Notes under the pieces: generated by a model
The model's input: only the letters and a program-made list of their open reading frames with translations
The model's database searches: none
Told to the model about the DNA's origin: nothing
In this document: positions 26,965 to 35,081 of the stretch, in pieces
Numbering within the stretch: position 1 is the first letter of the stretch
How the letters are laid out: each line of letters opens with the position of its first letter
Translations under genes and position numbers: made by a program
Origin: Clostridia bacterium
GTDB taxonomy: Bacteria > Bacillota > Clostridia > Oscillospirales > Acutalibacteraceae
Reading direction: 5' to 3'
NCBI GenBank assembly: GCA_017621885.1
Contig: JAGASD010000008.1
Span: forward strand, 1 to 51,611
Length of the DNA: 51,611 bases

Positions 26965-27399
26965 ATGAGTATTAAACAGATTTCAGTTTTTGTTGAAAAC
27001 AAACCCGGCGCAATGAGTGCTATGACCGCAGTTTTGGCAGAAAACAACATTAATATGCGTGCGCTTTCCCTTGCAGAAACCTCGGATTTCGGTATTGTAC
27101 GTATAATTGTTGATGATATTTATAAGGCTACAACTGTTTTGAAGGATGCAGGTTACATTCATTCTGTAACCGACGTTATTGCAGTTGGACTTCCTAACAT
27201 CCCAGGTGGTTTAAACAAAGTTCTTAACATTATTGAGGGTGCAGGATTGAATATTGAATATATGTACGCTTTCCTTGGTAAAAAAGAGAAAAATCACGCT
27301 TATATGATTTTCAGAGTTCAGGATGATGCACTTGCAACTGCAACCTTAAAGGCAGAGGGTATACGCATACTTGATCAGGAAGCGGTTGAACATTTTTGA
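26965..27399 (+). CDS. Tandem ACT-domain protein
   Basis: The 144 residues form two ACT units: KQISVFVENKPGAMSAMTAVLAENNINMRALS starts the first and VGLPNIPGGLNKVLNIIEGAGLNIEYMYAF the second. ACT domains bind amino acids and control partner enzymes. It is the second gene of the phenylacetate-CoA ligase operon with GGAGG before the ATG, so it probably senses an aromatic amino acid or a related ligand (inference). It ends shortly before a bidirectional terminator. Confidence 0.9.
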   Translation: MSIKQISVFVENKPGAMSAMTAVLAENNINMRALSLAETSDFGIVRIIVDDIYKATTVLKDAGYIHSVTDVIAVGLPNIPGGLNKVLNIIEGAGLNIEYMYAFLGKKEKNHAYMIFRVQDDALATATLKAEGIRILDQEAVEHF

Positions 27400-27493
27400 T
27401 TCTTGATTCTGAAAAAAGTAAGAACTAGGGCAATTCAAAACAACAATGTTGTTATTTGTTACAAATTAATTTTTATGCCAACACGTTTACAAA

Positions 27494-27530
27494 AAAGCAA
27501 CGGCAGTGTCACATATGATGACACTGCCGT
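27494..27530. terminator. Bidirectional terminator between ACT and DHDPS-like genes
   Basis: ACGGCAGTGTCA (27500-27511) and TGACACTGCCGT (27519-27530) form a perfect 12-bp stem with a 7-base loop. The leftward transcript then has GCUUUUUU; the rightward one has a weaker AATTTCATTTT. It serves the two convergent genes. Confidence 0.85.
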
Positions 27531-27534
27531 AATT

Positions 27535-28458
27535 TCATTTTAAATCATATTGCTTTTTAATTTCCTCGGTAAACCTGTGCATCTGTTCAATTTCAATTTT
27601 GCGGCTTGAGAACAAATCAGCACTGCTGCGTGTTCTTGTATGAATACCGATATCAACACCGTCAAGACTCATATAGTATTTTGCATTTACGGGATAGCAC
27701 TGACATTCTGTAAGAGAAAAGAATCCAACCATATTCTCAAGAAATTCGGCCTTTTCTTCATCCCCTGTTTTGATGGCTTCAATAAGCTGTGAATAAAGCT
27801 CCGGATGGAAATTAGCCATAACACCGGAATAACCTTCACAACCCATACGAATGCTTTCTGCAAGTGTTGCGCCGTTTGCGTTAAAGAGCATAATATCACT
27901 ACCCTTTACAGCTTCAAGCTTTTCAGCAATTTTAGGAAGACTGCAGCAGGTGTCTTTAATAAACATATATTTTCCGGTTTTAGCCATTTCTTTCAATATG
28001 TAGGGATTAAGCTCTCGTTTATAAGGATACGGACACTCGTAAACACCTAAAGGAATTTCAGGTAAAGAATCCGCTACATAAGCCATGTTTTTAAGAAGAA
28101 TATCATCATCTTCATCTTCTTTTGCAAATCTGTTGGAAATAAAAACGTAAGCATCTATGCCTGTTTCAATAAACGCTTTCGCCTCTTTAATCTGCGTATC
28201 GAGGTCATCGGATGTGTGACCTGATGCAACAATCGACATACCTTCGGGCTTGTTCGCCATAATAAATTTAAGTAAATCAAGTCTTTCTTCAAAAGACAGA
28301 AAGAAAATTTCGCTGCTCTGACAAATGGCAAAAATACCGTCTGTGCCCTTTTTAGCATACCAGTCAAGAATCTGCTTTACACCGTTGTAATCAATCTTAT
28401 TATCTTCGGTAAAAGGTGTTATCATTGTTGGATACACACCGGTATTAATTTTTTTCAT
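27535..28458 (-). CDS. DHDPS/NAL-family aldolase, non-canonical
   Basis: A 307-residue class I aldolase-type TIM barrel related to DapA and N-acetylneuraminate lyase. The Schiff-base lysine is Lys168 (FIKDTC) and the catalytic tyrosine Tyr140 (GVYECPYPYKR). The usual GTTGE substrate loop is replaced by CQSSE (46-50), and the arginine after the tyrosine is displaced, so the substrate is not the dapA one. A 2-keto-3-deoxy sugar acid, sialic acid or related compound is plausible (inference). It is divergent from the GNAT-membrane-GH110-like operon across a 20-bp palindrome. GAGGTGG precedes the ATG. Confidence 0.85.
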   Translation of the reverse strand: MKKINTGVYPTMITPFTEDNKIDYNGVKQILDWYAKKGTDGIFAICQSSEIFFLSFEERLDLLKFIMANKPEGMSIVASGHTSDDLDTQIKEAKAFIETGIDAYVFISNRFAKEDEDDDILLKNMAYVADSLPEIPLGVYECPYPYKRELNPYILKEMAKTGKYMFIKDTCCSLPKIAEKLEAVKGSDIMLFNANGATLAESIRMGCEGYSGVMANFHPELYSQLIEAIKTGDEEKAEFLENMVGFFSLTECQCYPVNAKYYMSLDGVDIGIHTRTRSSADLFSSRKIEIEQMHRFTEEIKKQYDLK

Positions 28459-28486
28459 AGTACCACCTCTCTGAACATATTATCAC

Positions 28487-28506
28487 ATTTATTTTTAAAA
28501 ATAAAT
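28487..28506. promoter_or_regulatory. 20-bp perfect palindrome in the divergent promoter region
   Basis: ATTTATTTTT followed by its exact complement AAAAATAAAT. It lies between the divergent DHDPS-like and GNAT genes, its last base touching the GNAT -35 box. This position suits an operator controlling both directions. No regulator gene is adjacent. Confidence 0.5.
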
Positions 28507-28534
28507 AGACTTTTACAAAATAATTTTATATAAT
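28506..28534 (+). promoter_or_regulatory. Promoter of the GNAT-membrane-GH110-like operon
   Basis: -35 TAGACT (28506-28511), 17-bp spacer and a perfect -10 TATAAT (28529-28534). Transcription would begin around 28541, after the ATG at 28538, so the TTG at 28562 with GAGG upstream is the better start of the GNAT gene. Confidence 0.6.
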
Positions 28535-28561
28535 AATATGAAAGTTTGTGAGGTGTTAGCT

Positions 28562-29125
28562 TTGGCAATCAGAATGTACAAAAAAGAAGATTATGACAAC
28601 ATAATTAACGTTTGTCTCGATACAGAGGATTTAAACGTACAAAAAGCCCCTATTTATCAATACATTAAGCTTATGTTCTGCAGGTATTATATTGAAAAAG
28701 AACCTGAAAATTGTGTTGTAGTTACAGATGAAAACGATAAAGCGGTCGGATATGTTTTCGGTGCAAGTAACTATGATGCATATCACAAGGAAATGGAAGA
28801 ATATCTTATGGGCATATTCGAAATCGAAAACGGCAAATTTGTTCCTGATGCCTACGTTGAAATGTATAATCATTATATTTACAAGGACGAATACCCTGCT
28901 CATTTACATATCGATATTTTTGGCAGCCACAGAAGCAAGGGCTACGGCTCGGATATGATCGAAGTTTTTTGCAATAACCTCAGAAACAAGGGCATAAAAG
29001 GTGTTATGCTGATTGTTGGTGTAGAAAACACCCGTGCTCAGAAATTTTATGAAAGAAACGGTTTTGTTTTACTTAACAAAAAAGACACCGGATATGCTTA
29101 CGGTAAAAAACTTCTGGAGGATTAA
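28562..29125 (+). CDS. GNAT-family acetyltransferase
   Basis: A 187-residue GNAT protein. The acetyl-CoA-binding motif A is at HIDIFGSHRSKGYGSDMIEV, followed by GVENTRAQKFYERNGFVLL, typical of small-molecule or protein N-acetyltransferases. It starts with TTG, preceded by GAGG; the promoter position argues against the ATG 24 bases upstream. It is the first of three tightly packed genes (3 bp to the membrane protein gene). The substrate is not visible; an amino sugar would fit the context. Confidence 0.85.
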   Translation: MAIRMYKKEDYDNIINVCLDTEDLNVQKAPIYQYIKLMFCRYYIEKEPENCVVVTDENDKAVGYVFGASNYDAYHKEMEEYLMGIFEIENGKFVPDAYVEMYNHYIYKDEYPAHLHIDIFGSHRSKGYGSDMIEVFCNNLRNKGIKGVMLIVGVENTRAQKFYERNGFVLLNKKDTGYAYGKKLLED

Positions 29126-29128
29126 GTA

Positions 29129-30667
29129 GTGGATAACCTGGCTGCTGTTTTGCTGATTTTTTCTGCAATTGCCGCAACCTCATACGCTTGGGGTATGCGC
29201 GGTACAACAATCGGCGGAGAAAAAGGCGCGATGCTTCCCGGTGCTTTAATCGGGCTCTTGCTTGCCGTGTTCAGCGACGTTCTTATTGTTCGTGAACATT
29301 TTTATATATTTTCTGCGCTTGGTGCCGTTTCAATGTATTTCGGCGGTTCAATGACCTATGGCGAAACATTGGGTCTTTCAATGAATAGCAAGCCTGCGGA
29401 GAACATGAAAAAAGGGCTTTTAGGTGTATTCGTTAAAGGTTTTCTTTGGTTTGGTTCGTTTGGTGCGATTTTTTCAACAGGCATAAACGCTGTTTGCTAT
29501 CAATATACAGTTTTAGAAATTGCGATTGTTTTCTCCCTTGCGATAATTGCAGGCGTTGTTTTTTACATTTTACTCAATAAGCCTCTGAAAAAAGGAAGCA
29601 AACAACCTAAAATATATTTTTCAAAGACACGTCAGGAAAGCTGGGGCTCTCTTCTTGGCGTCTATTTGGTGTTGCTCGTTTTCGGATTGTTGAGATTGAA
29701 TACACTAACAATAGTATTTTCTGTCTGTTGCGCTTTGTTTGGCGGTTTCGGGTGGCTGTTGGGACAATTGATACAGATTTATTCAATTCATTATGCAAAA
29801 GAAAACATTTTTTTCAGCAAGATATTATCCCGTTCAAATAACGTGGATTCCTGGAAAATTATGGAATGTGTTTTCGGTGCTTTCGGTGGCATCGGAGCTG
29901 CAATCAGTTTTATTATTACGTACCCTGTTTTCAAATCAACAGTATTCACTCTTGAAATTAACGGTGGCTTAATGCCGTTTAACAGAACATTATCGCAGGT
30001 ATTATTCATTATCTGGCTCGTCTTGATTTGTGCGGATATGGTTCATTATTTTATAAAGAAGCCTATATTAAAATCTGATTTGAAAAATTTATTGGATAAG
30101 GGTGAAATTTCCCAAGCACAATACTCCGCAAAATTAATTAAGGCTGTTGACGAAATACCGAAAAGATATAAAGCTTATGATAAAATCACCGTATTATCCG
30201 AACCTGTTTTATATGGTGTTTTCTCGTTCATTATGATTTCGCTTGGTGGCAGGAATGCAGCAATTGCAACATCAGTTTTTATATTGTTTTTGGTTATTTC
30301 CCAGGAAATTGCACTTGAAAAGAAAATCAATAAAGTTTTCAATCTTACAATGATTTTTTTACTTGCGATTGTAAGCGTTTTAATTCTCGTTCTGCAATTA
30401 GCCTTCGGTTATATATTTAATGATTTTATGACCCTTATTCTTTACACAGCGGCTTATGAAATTCTGACTCTTATCTGGTTATTTCCTCAAGAAATTAAAA
30501 AAAACAGCAACGAAGATGATATTGAGTTAAATTTCTTTAAAAACATTTTTAAGAAAATCAAGTTGTTTTTCAGAAGTAAAGCGCTTATTAAAGTTCACGT
30601 TTACTTTATATTCTGCATAATGATCACGATTCTGCTTTTTGTTATAAATAAGAATATTTACTATTAA
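29129..30667 (+). CDS. Polytopic membrane protein of unrecognised family
   Basis: A 512-residue protein with about 11-12 hydrophobic helices and a hydrophilic stretch around 300-360. No standard transporter family is recognised. Conspicuous N-terminal motifs are YAWGMRGTTIGGEKGAMLPG (about residues 19-38) and FGGSMTYGETLGL, with Gly-rich helix repeats later (FGGFGWLLGQ, FGAFGGIGAA). The charged and Gly residues within the first helical hairpin suggest a substrate or ion path (inference). The start is GTG with GGAGG upstream, 3 bp after the GNAT gene; the GH110-like gene follows after 24 bp. A sugar or sugar-acid transporter, or a membrane enzyme, would fit the operon. Confidence 0.6.
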   Translation: MDNLAAVLLIFSAIAATSYAWGMRGTTIGGEKGAMLPGALIGLLLAVFSDVLIVREHFYIFSALGAVSMYFGGSMTYGETLGLSMNSKPAENMKKGLLGVFVKGFLWFGSFGAIFSTGINAVCYQYTVLEIAIVFSLAIIAGVVFYILLNKPLKKGSKQPKIYFSKTRQESWGSLLGVYLVLLVFGLLRLNTLTIVFSVCCALFGGFGWLLGQLIQIYSIHYAKENIFFSKILSRSNNVDSWKIMECVFGAFGGIGAAISFIITYPVFKSTVFTLEINGGLMPFNRTLSQVLFIIWLVLICADMVHYFIKKPILKSDLKNLLDKGEISQAQYSAKLIKAVDEIPKRYKAYDKITVLSEPVLYGVFSFIMISLGGRNAAIATSVFILFLVISQEIALEKKINKVFNLTMIFLLAIVSVLILVLQLAFGYIFNDFMTLILYTAAYEILTLIWLFPQEIKKNSNEDDIELNFFKNIFKKIKLFFRSKALIKVHVYFIFCIMITILLFVINKNIYY

Positions 30668-30691
30668 CGTGTATAGATACGGTGATGAGCT

Positions 30692-32308
30692 ATGAATGAA
30701 TTATGTAAATTGTTTTTACATGTGAATAACCACTCAAAAATTACACTTGAAAACAATAAAACATACCACGTTTATCAGGATGATTCGTTTATCGTTGACG
30801 GATACTTCTGCTCCAACACTGCCAAGAAGGACGAAAATCCCACAGGCTTGCGTTTCAGCGCAATTTACCTAAAAGGCAAGAAAGACATCGTAATTGATGG
30901 TAACGGCGCTGAAATCATAGTTCACGGTAAAATGACGCCAATTCTATTGGACAAGTGCGAAGATATCGTTATCAGAAACCTTTCTATTGATTACGCCTGC
31001 CCTACTATGAGCGAATTTAAGGTTGTTTCCGGCATCGGAAGTGAATATATCCTCAAAATAAACGATGAATGTCTATTTGAAATTGAAGACAACATATTAT
31101 ATTGGCATGGCGAAAGAGATAAACATGGTGAATATTACTGGCGCGATACAAATTCCGGATTTAAACGATACATAAAATACTTTAACCCGAAAAAACAGCA
31201 AAGCTATGACTTTAACAGAGATAATCTGACGTTTGAGCGGATTAAATTAATTAATGATAATACGCTTTCGGTTACGTTGAAGAATAAAGATATAACTTTA
31301 CCCGTTGGCTGTATTTTTCAGTCCCGCAGTATTGTACGTGACCAAATCGGTGCTTTAATTCAAAGATCAAAGAATATCACATTTGAAAGCTTACGTGTTA
31401 AATTTATGCACGGTTTAGGTATGGTTTCTCAATTTTCTGAGAATATCAGCTATTATAATTGTGATTTTACCCCCGGTAAAGGCAGAACAATTACCAGTAC
31501 CGCAGATTTCTTTCAATTTTCAGGCTGTAAAGGCGATATAATTATCAATAACTGCAAGGCATGGGGCGCACATGATGATTTTGTGAATGTTCACGGAACA
31601 CATCTGGGAATCATTGAAGCTGATCTTTCGGCTAATAAACTGCTCGTACGTTTTATGCATCCTGAAAGCTGGGGTTTTCAAGCTTTTGACAAAGGCGATG
31701 CTATTGATTTTATTAAATGGGATACTTTACAGCCTTACCACACACTAACGGTTACCGATTTTCGAAAAATCAATGATACGGATATTGAACTTTCCCTTGA
31801 CGGAACGTTGCCTGATATTGAGTTAGAAAAAGACGTTGTCGAAAACGCAACCTATACACCAAATCTGTATGTAAAAAATTGTTATTTCGGTACTACTGCT
31901 GCAAGAGGTATTTTGTGTACAACTCGCGGTGAGGTTATTATTGAAAACAACGTTTTTGAGAATCTTTGGGGTCCTGCACTTTTGATTGAAGATGATTGCA
32001 ATTTTTGGTTTGAATCAGGATACACAACAAATATCATTTTCAGAAATAACGTTGTTTCAAATTGCGAATATCATGAAACTGTTTACGGTGCACCCGTAAT
32101 AAGGTATTCACCGAAGGTCTTGCGTGAGAATGTTGACACCTTCGTGCACGGTAAATTAACCGTTGAAGGTAACATTTTCAAAAATCCGACAACTGTTAAA
32201 CACAGATTTTTATTACAACATCTAAGAAAAGCTGTAATCAAAAACAATACCTTTGATGCTGAATTTGAAATACAGGCTTTTAACGTGGGGCAAATTATCA
32301 GCGAATAG
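30692..32308 (+). CDS. GH110-like beta-helix glycosidase
   Basis: A 538-residue right-handed parallel beta-helix protein with repeated short strands (IVIDGNGAEI, IVIRNLSIDY, ITFESLRVKF). The block FFQFSGCKGDIIINNCKAWG followed by AHDDFVNVHGTHLGI, then VRFMHPESWGFQAF and later TTRGEVIIENNVF...LLIEDDCNFWFESG, resembles GH110 alpha-1,3-galactosidases. The acidic pair in AHDD and other conserved acids are candidate catalytic residues. No signal peptide, so cytoplasmic. It is the last gene of the GNAT operon with GGTGATGAG as a ribosome site. A general beta-helix carbohydrate enzyme (pectinase-like) is the alternative. Confidence 0.75.
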   Translation: MNELCKLFLHVNNHSKITLENNKTYHVYQDDSFIVDGYFCSNTAKKDENPTGLRFSAIYLKGKKDIVIDGNGAEIIVHGKMTPILLDKCEDIVIRNLSIDYACPTMSEFKVVSGIGSEYILKINDECLFEIEDNILYWHGERDKHGEYYWRDTNSGFKRYIKYFNPKKQQSYDFNRDNLTFERIKLINDNTLSVTLKNKDITLPVGCIFQSRSIVRDQIGALIQRSKNITFESLRVKFMHGLGMVSQFSENISYYNCDFTPGKGRTITSTADFFQFSGCKGDIIINNCKAWGAHDDFVNVHGTHLGIIEADLSANKLLVRFMHPESWGFQAFDKGDAIDFIKWDTLQPYHTLTVTDFRKINDTDIELSLDGTLPDIELEKDVVENATYTPNLYVKNCYFGTTAARGILCTTRGEVIIENNVFENLWGPALLIEDDCNFWFESGYTTNIIFRNNVVSNCEYHETVYGAPVIRYSPKVLRENVDTFVHGKLTVEGNIFKNPTTVKHRFLLQHLRKAVIKNNTFDAEFEIQAFNVGQIISE

Positions 32309-32493
32309 TTTTTCACAACAACAATTCAATTTCAGACAGCTCGATTCCTCGGTTACAAGTAATCTTTTATACAGCCCCGATTCAATCACCCCCAAAATTA
32401 TATACCGAGTTTGAAATTTCTGTTGTTTCGATTTGCGATATTAAGTTTAAATGATAAAATGTATTATATATTTTTTAATTTTTACAGCAAACA

Positions 32494-32540
32494 AAAGACT
32501 ACAAGCCTGCCTTTTCAGGTAGGCTTGTAGTCTTTATTTT
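32494..32540. terminator. Bidirectional terminator between convergent genes
   Basis: AAAGACTACAAGCCT (32494-32508) and AGGCTTGTAGTCTTT (32521-32535) form a 15-bp perfect stem. T-rich sequence follows on the + strand (TTATTTT) and U/A-rich sequence on the - strand. It separates the GH110-like and HAD genes. The remaining 32309-32490 shows no gene. Confidence 0.85.
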
Positions 32541-32555
32541 CAGGAATACTATTAG

Positions 32556-33290
32556 TTATAATTCTTTTTCAAAAATCTCAGTAATATCATTGATCATATA
32601 ATCTGCTAATTCTTTGATTGAATCAACTGCGTTATCCATTGCATAAGAACGGAATTCTGCAATCATATGTGTATCGTTAATATTATCACCAACAGCAATA
32701 ACATCGCTATAAGTCGCACCGACATTTTCCAAAAGCGAATAAATCCCCTGCGCTTTATTGACGCCTTTCGGTACAATATCAATACATGTTCCGTTTTGTA
32801 ACGGAGTTAATATATCCGAATATTTTCCCTCGATTTTTTTTACAACCTGTGTTGCTTCATCAATCGCATCAAGATATGTACTAATCTGATTGAAATATGT
32901 AATTTCGGGCAGTGTAGCAAGAGTATACTCGCAATCATCCGCATTGTTGCTGTTTTTCACCGTAACAGGGCTTTCTTTATCAATATTAGCCATAGGACAT
33001 CCCCATTTGAACATATCTCTTATCAGAGGTTTGGCATAAGCACCATCACAGCGTATTTCAAAAATAATTTCTTCTTTATCGTTATAAATAACGGCACCGT
33101 TATTACAAACAAGAAAATCATATTCAAAGGGAGTTCTGTCAACCACCTCTTTCAAAGACGGATACCCTCTTCCGCTTATGATACCAAAAAGGTTTCCTGC
33201 ATTGCGCCACCTTGAAACTGCATCTCTTTTATTTTCGTCAATTCCGTTACGGTTAAATGTGCCGTCATAATCGCTTGCTATAATCTTCAT
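32556..33290 (-). CDS. HAD-superfamily (Cof-type) hydrolase
   Basis: A 244-residue HAD-IIB phosphatase: nucleophile motif DYDGTFNRNG at the N-terminus, the ISGRGYPSLKEVV segment, a cap domain (about 85-180), and the metal motif GDNINDTHMI near the end. Cof-type members dephosphorylate sugar phosphates, flavin or PLP precursors. The gene starts 5 bp after the PanE-like stop, so the two form an operon. No specific substrate is visible. Confidence 0.9.
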   Translation of the reverse strand: MKIIASDYDGTFNRNGIDENKRDAVSRWRNAGNLFGIISGRGYPSLKEVVDRTPFEYDFLVCNNGAVIYNDKEEIIFEIRCDGAYAKPLIRDMFKWGCPMANIDKESPVTVKNSNNADDCEYTLATLPEITYFNQISTYLDAIDEATQVVKKIEGKYSDILTPLQNGTCIDIVPKGVNKAQGIYSLLENVGATYSDVIAVGDNINDTHMIAEFRSYAMDNAVDSIKELADYMINDITEIFEKEL

Positions 33291-33295
33291 ATCTG

Positions 33296-34312
33296 TTAAA
33301 GTATGTCATCAAACAGGCGGAAATTGGATTTGTCTGCTTTGAGCTCCCCTGCCTGAATCTTTTTTATAATTTCAACTATTCTGTCATTTATGGGTGTTGC
33401 AACACCGTATTTTTTACCGAATTCACAGACAACACCATTGATTGCATCAATTTCGCAGGGCTTGCCCTTTTTAAGGTCCTGGAGCATTGAGGGTTCAATA
33501 TCTCTGTGTTTTTTCATTGCAATGGGTAAAAGCATACATCCAAGTGCGCGTTTAATTGCGTTTTTATAATAGAAAAGACCAACAATGTTTTTGCCCTGAA
33601 CAGGTGCAAATTCAACGCCTGATGCGTGACCAACGTCAATACATTCCTTCATACAACGTATTGCAACCTTCTGACCTGCTTTATCTTCAGAAACATCACC
33701 GAAAACACCGCCGACAACAGTACCGAGCCCTGAAAATGTTGCATTGATAAGAAGCTTGGACCAACGTGCACCCATAAGGTTTTCTTCTTCGTGCACGGGA
33801 CACATAAGTTCAAGAAGTTCTTTAACCATTTTGCTCTGTTTATCTGTGATGCCTTTCATTTTACCCATATGGAAAGAAAGACTGTCTTTATCACTTGTAA
33901 GCTCACAAACACCCGGTTCAACAAGCGCAGCACCCCATTCAACTGCACAGCCCATTGTATGGTCTGCCCCGACAATTTCTGCAATACCCGGTTCGGGAAT
34001 ACCGTTCTGCAGAGTAACAATTACACCGTCGTCAGAAAGATAATCTTTAAGCATTGTAACAACCTCTTTATTATGAAGCTGTTTTGTAAGGAGTACAATT
34101 ACATCATATTTCCCTTGCATCTGTTCAGGTGTGATAGCCTTAACGGGAACTGTTATATCAACAGTACCGATAATTTTTGCACCTTTTTCGTTTAATAATT
34201 CAACGTGAGCTTTGTTACGGTTAATAAGCTCGATCTCACCGCCGTTTTTAGTAATAAAAGCGCCAAGAACCGTACCGAGTGATCCTGCACCGTAAATTGC
34301 ATATCTGCCCAT
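33296..34312 (-). CDS. Ketopantoate reductase-family oxidoreductase (PanE-like)
   Basis: A 338-residue 6-phosphogluconate-dehydrogenase-like oxidoreductase. The Rossmann loop YGAGSLGTVLGAF, the catalytic-lysine region WSKLLINATFSGL, and the C-terminal LQDLKKGKPCEIDAINGVV...YGVATPIND are ApbA/PanE hallmarks. The canonical reaction is NADPH reduction of 2-dehydropantoate for pantothenate and CoA. Many clostridial paralogues have unknown 2-keto acid substrates, and no other pantothenate gene is nearby, so the gene name is withheld. A strong promoter and a GAGG site lie upstream; the HAD gene follows. Confidence 0.87.
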   Translation of the reverse strand: MGRYAIYGAGSLGTVLGAFITKNGGEIELINRNKAHVELLNEKGAKIIGTVDITVPVKAITPEQMQGKYDVIVLLTKQLHNKEVVTMLKDYLSDDGVIVTLQNGIPEPGIAEIVGADHTMGCAVEWGAALVEPGVCELTSDKDSLSFHMGKMKGITDKQSKMVKELLELMCPVHEEENLMGARWSKLLINATFSGLGTVVGGVFGDVSEDKAGQKVAIRCMKECIDVGHASGVEFAPVQGKNIVGLFYYKNAIKRALGCMLLPIAMKKHRDIEPSMLQDLKKGKPCEIDAINGVVCEFGKKYGVATPINDRIVEIIKKIQAGELKADKSNFRLFDDIL

Positions 34313-34348
34313 AAATATTACCTCGCTTTTAGTTATGATATTGATAAC

Positions 34349-34377
34349 ATTTTAACACATAAAAAAATGTATATCAA
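34349..34377 (-). promoter_or_regulatory. Promoter of the PanE-like/HAD operon
   Basis: On the - strand: -35 TTGATA (34377-34372), 17-bp spacer, -10 TAAAAT (34354-34349), about 37 bp upstream of the PanE-like ATG. Confidence 0.75.
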
Positions 34378-34398
34378 CAGTTTTAACATAATAAAAAG

Positions 34399-34435
34399 TA
34401 AAATCGTTCGCATTACGAAAAATGCAATGCGAACG
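34399..34435 (-). terminator. Terminator after the SH3-domain gene
   Basis: CGTTCGCATT (34405-34414) and AATGCGAACG (34426-34435) form a perfect 10-bp stem. The leftward transcript continues with AUUUUACUUUUU. It closes the MFS-membrane-SH3 operon before the PanE promoter. Confidence 0.8.
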
Positions 34436-34466
34436 AAAAAAATCCGATTAAGCAGAAAAATTGAAG

Positions 34467-35069
34467 TTAATTTTTCTTTGATTTATTAATGATAACAATA
34501 AGTAAAGCCGCAACAACAATGATAAGGAAAATTGCAATACCGATTAAAAGAAACATACCGGTTGATGAGCCGGCATTAGCAGGCTCAGTATTAATCTCGG
34601 GAACACCTTTTTCAATAAAAGCGTTATCATAAGATTCAACTACACGGGAAGGAGCTTCAGTTGTAGGTACAGTAACAATCTCTGAAACAACCTCAGTAAC
34701 CTGTTTAACAATTGTAACCCCCTGTGTATGTACTTCTGTTACAACCTGTTGCACGTGCGAAACAGCAGGAGGTGTATCCGACGTCTGTTTGAGAGCAACC
34801 CAACCCCATTTGCCGTCGTATTCAGTTAATCCCCAGTTATCAGAGGTTGCAGTAATATGAAGCTGAACACCATCAGGGATTCTGTAGTCTATTATCGTGT
34901 TATACTCAACTCCCGGTCCGTCTCGAAAATTAAGACCACCGTCGGGGGTAGCAACATAAACATAAAAATCCGCCTTTTCAACTGGATATGCTGCTGAATC
35001 CGCAAATGCCGGAACAATTGTAAGGAATAACAACATTATAACCGTTCCGATTGTTAAGAATTTTTTCAT
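34467..35069 (-). CDS. Secreted SH3-domain protein with C-terminal anchor
   Basis: A 200-residue surface protein: N-terminal signal peptide (about 1-23, ending AFA), a bacterial SH3-type domain (about 33-90, with GGLNFRDGPGVEYNTII and WGWVAL), a Thr/Val/Glu-rich linker, and a C-terminal membrane helix (about 170-195) with a lysine tail. SH3 domains of this kind bind cell-wall peptide or other ligands. GGAGG precedes the ATG. It is the last gene of an operon with a small membrane protein and an MFS transporter; the link is unexplained. Confidence 0.8.
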   Translation of the reverse strand: MKKFLTIGTVIMLLFLTIVPAFADSAAYPVEKADFYVYVATPDGGLNFRDGPGVEYNTIIDYRIPDGVQLHITATSDNWGLTEYDGKWGWVALKQTSDTPPAVSHVQQVVTEVHTQGVTIVKQVTEVVSEIVTVPTTEAPSRVVESYDNAFIEKGVPEINTEPANAGSSTGMFLLIGIAIFLIIVVAALLIVIINKSKKN

Positions 35070-35081
35070 TTTATATCCTCC

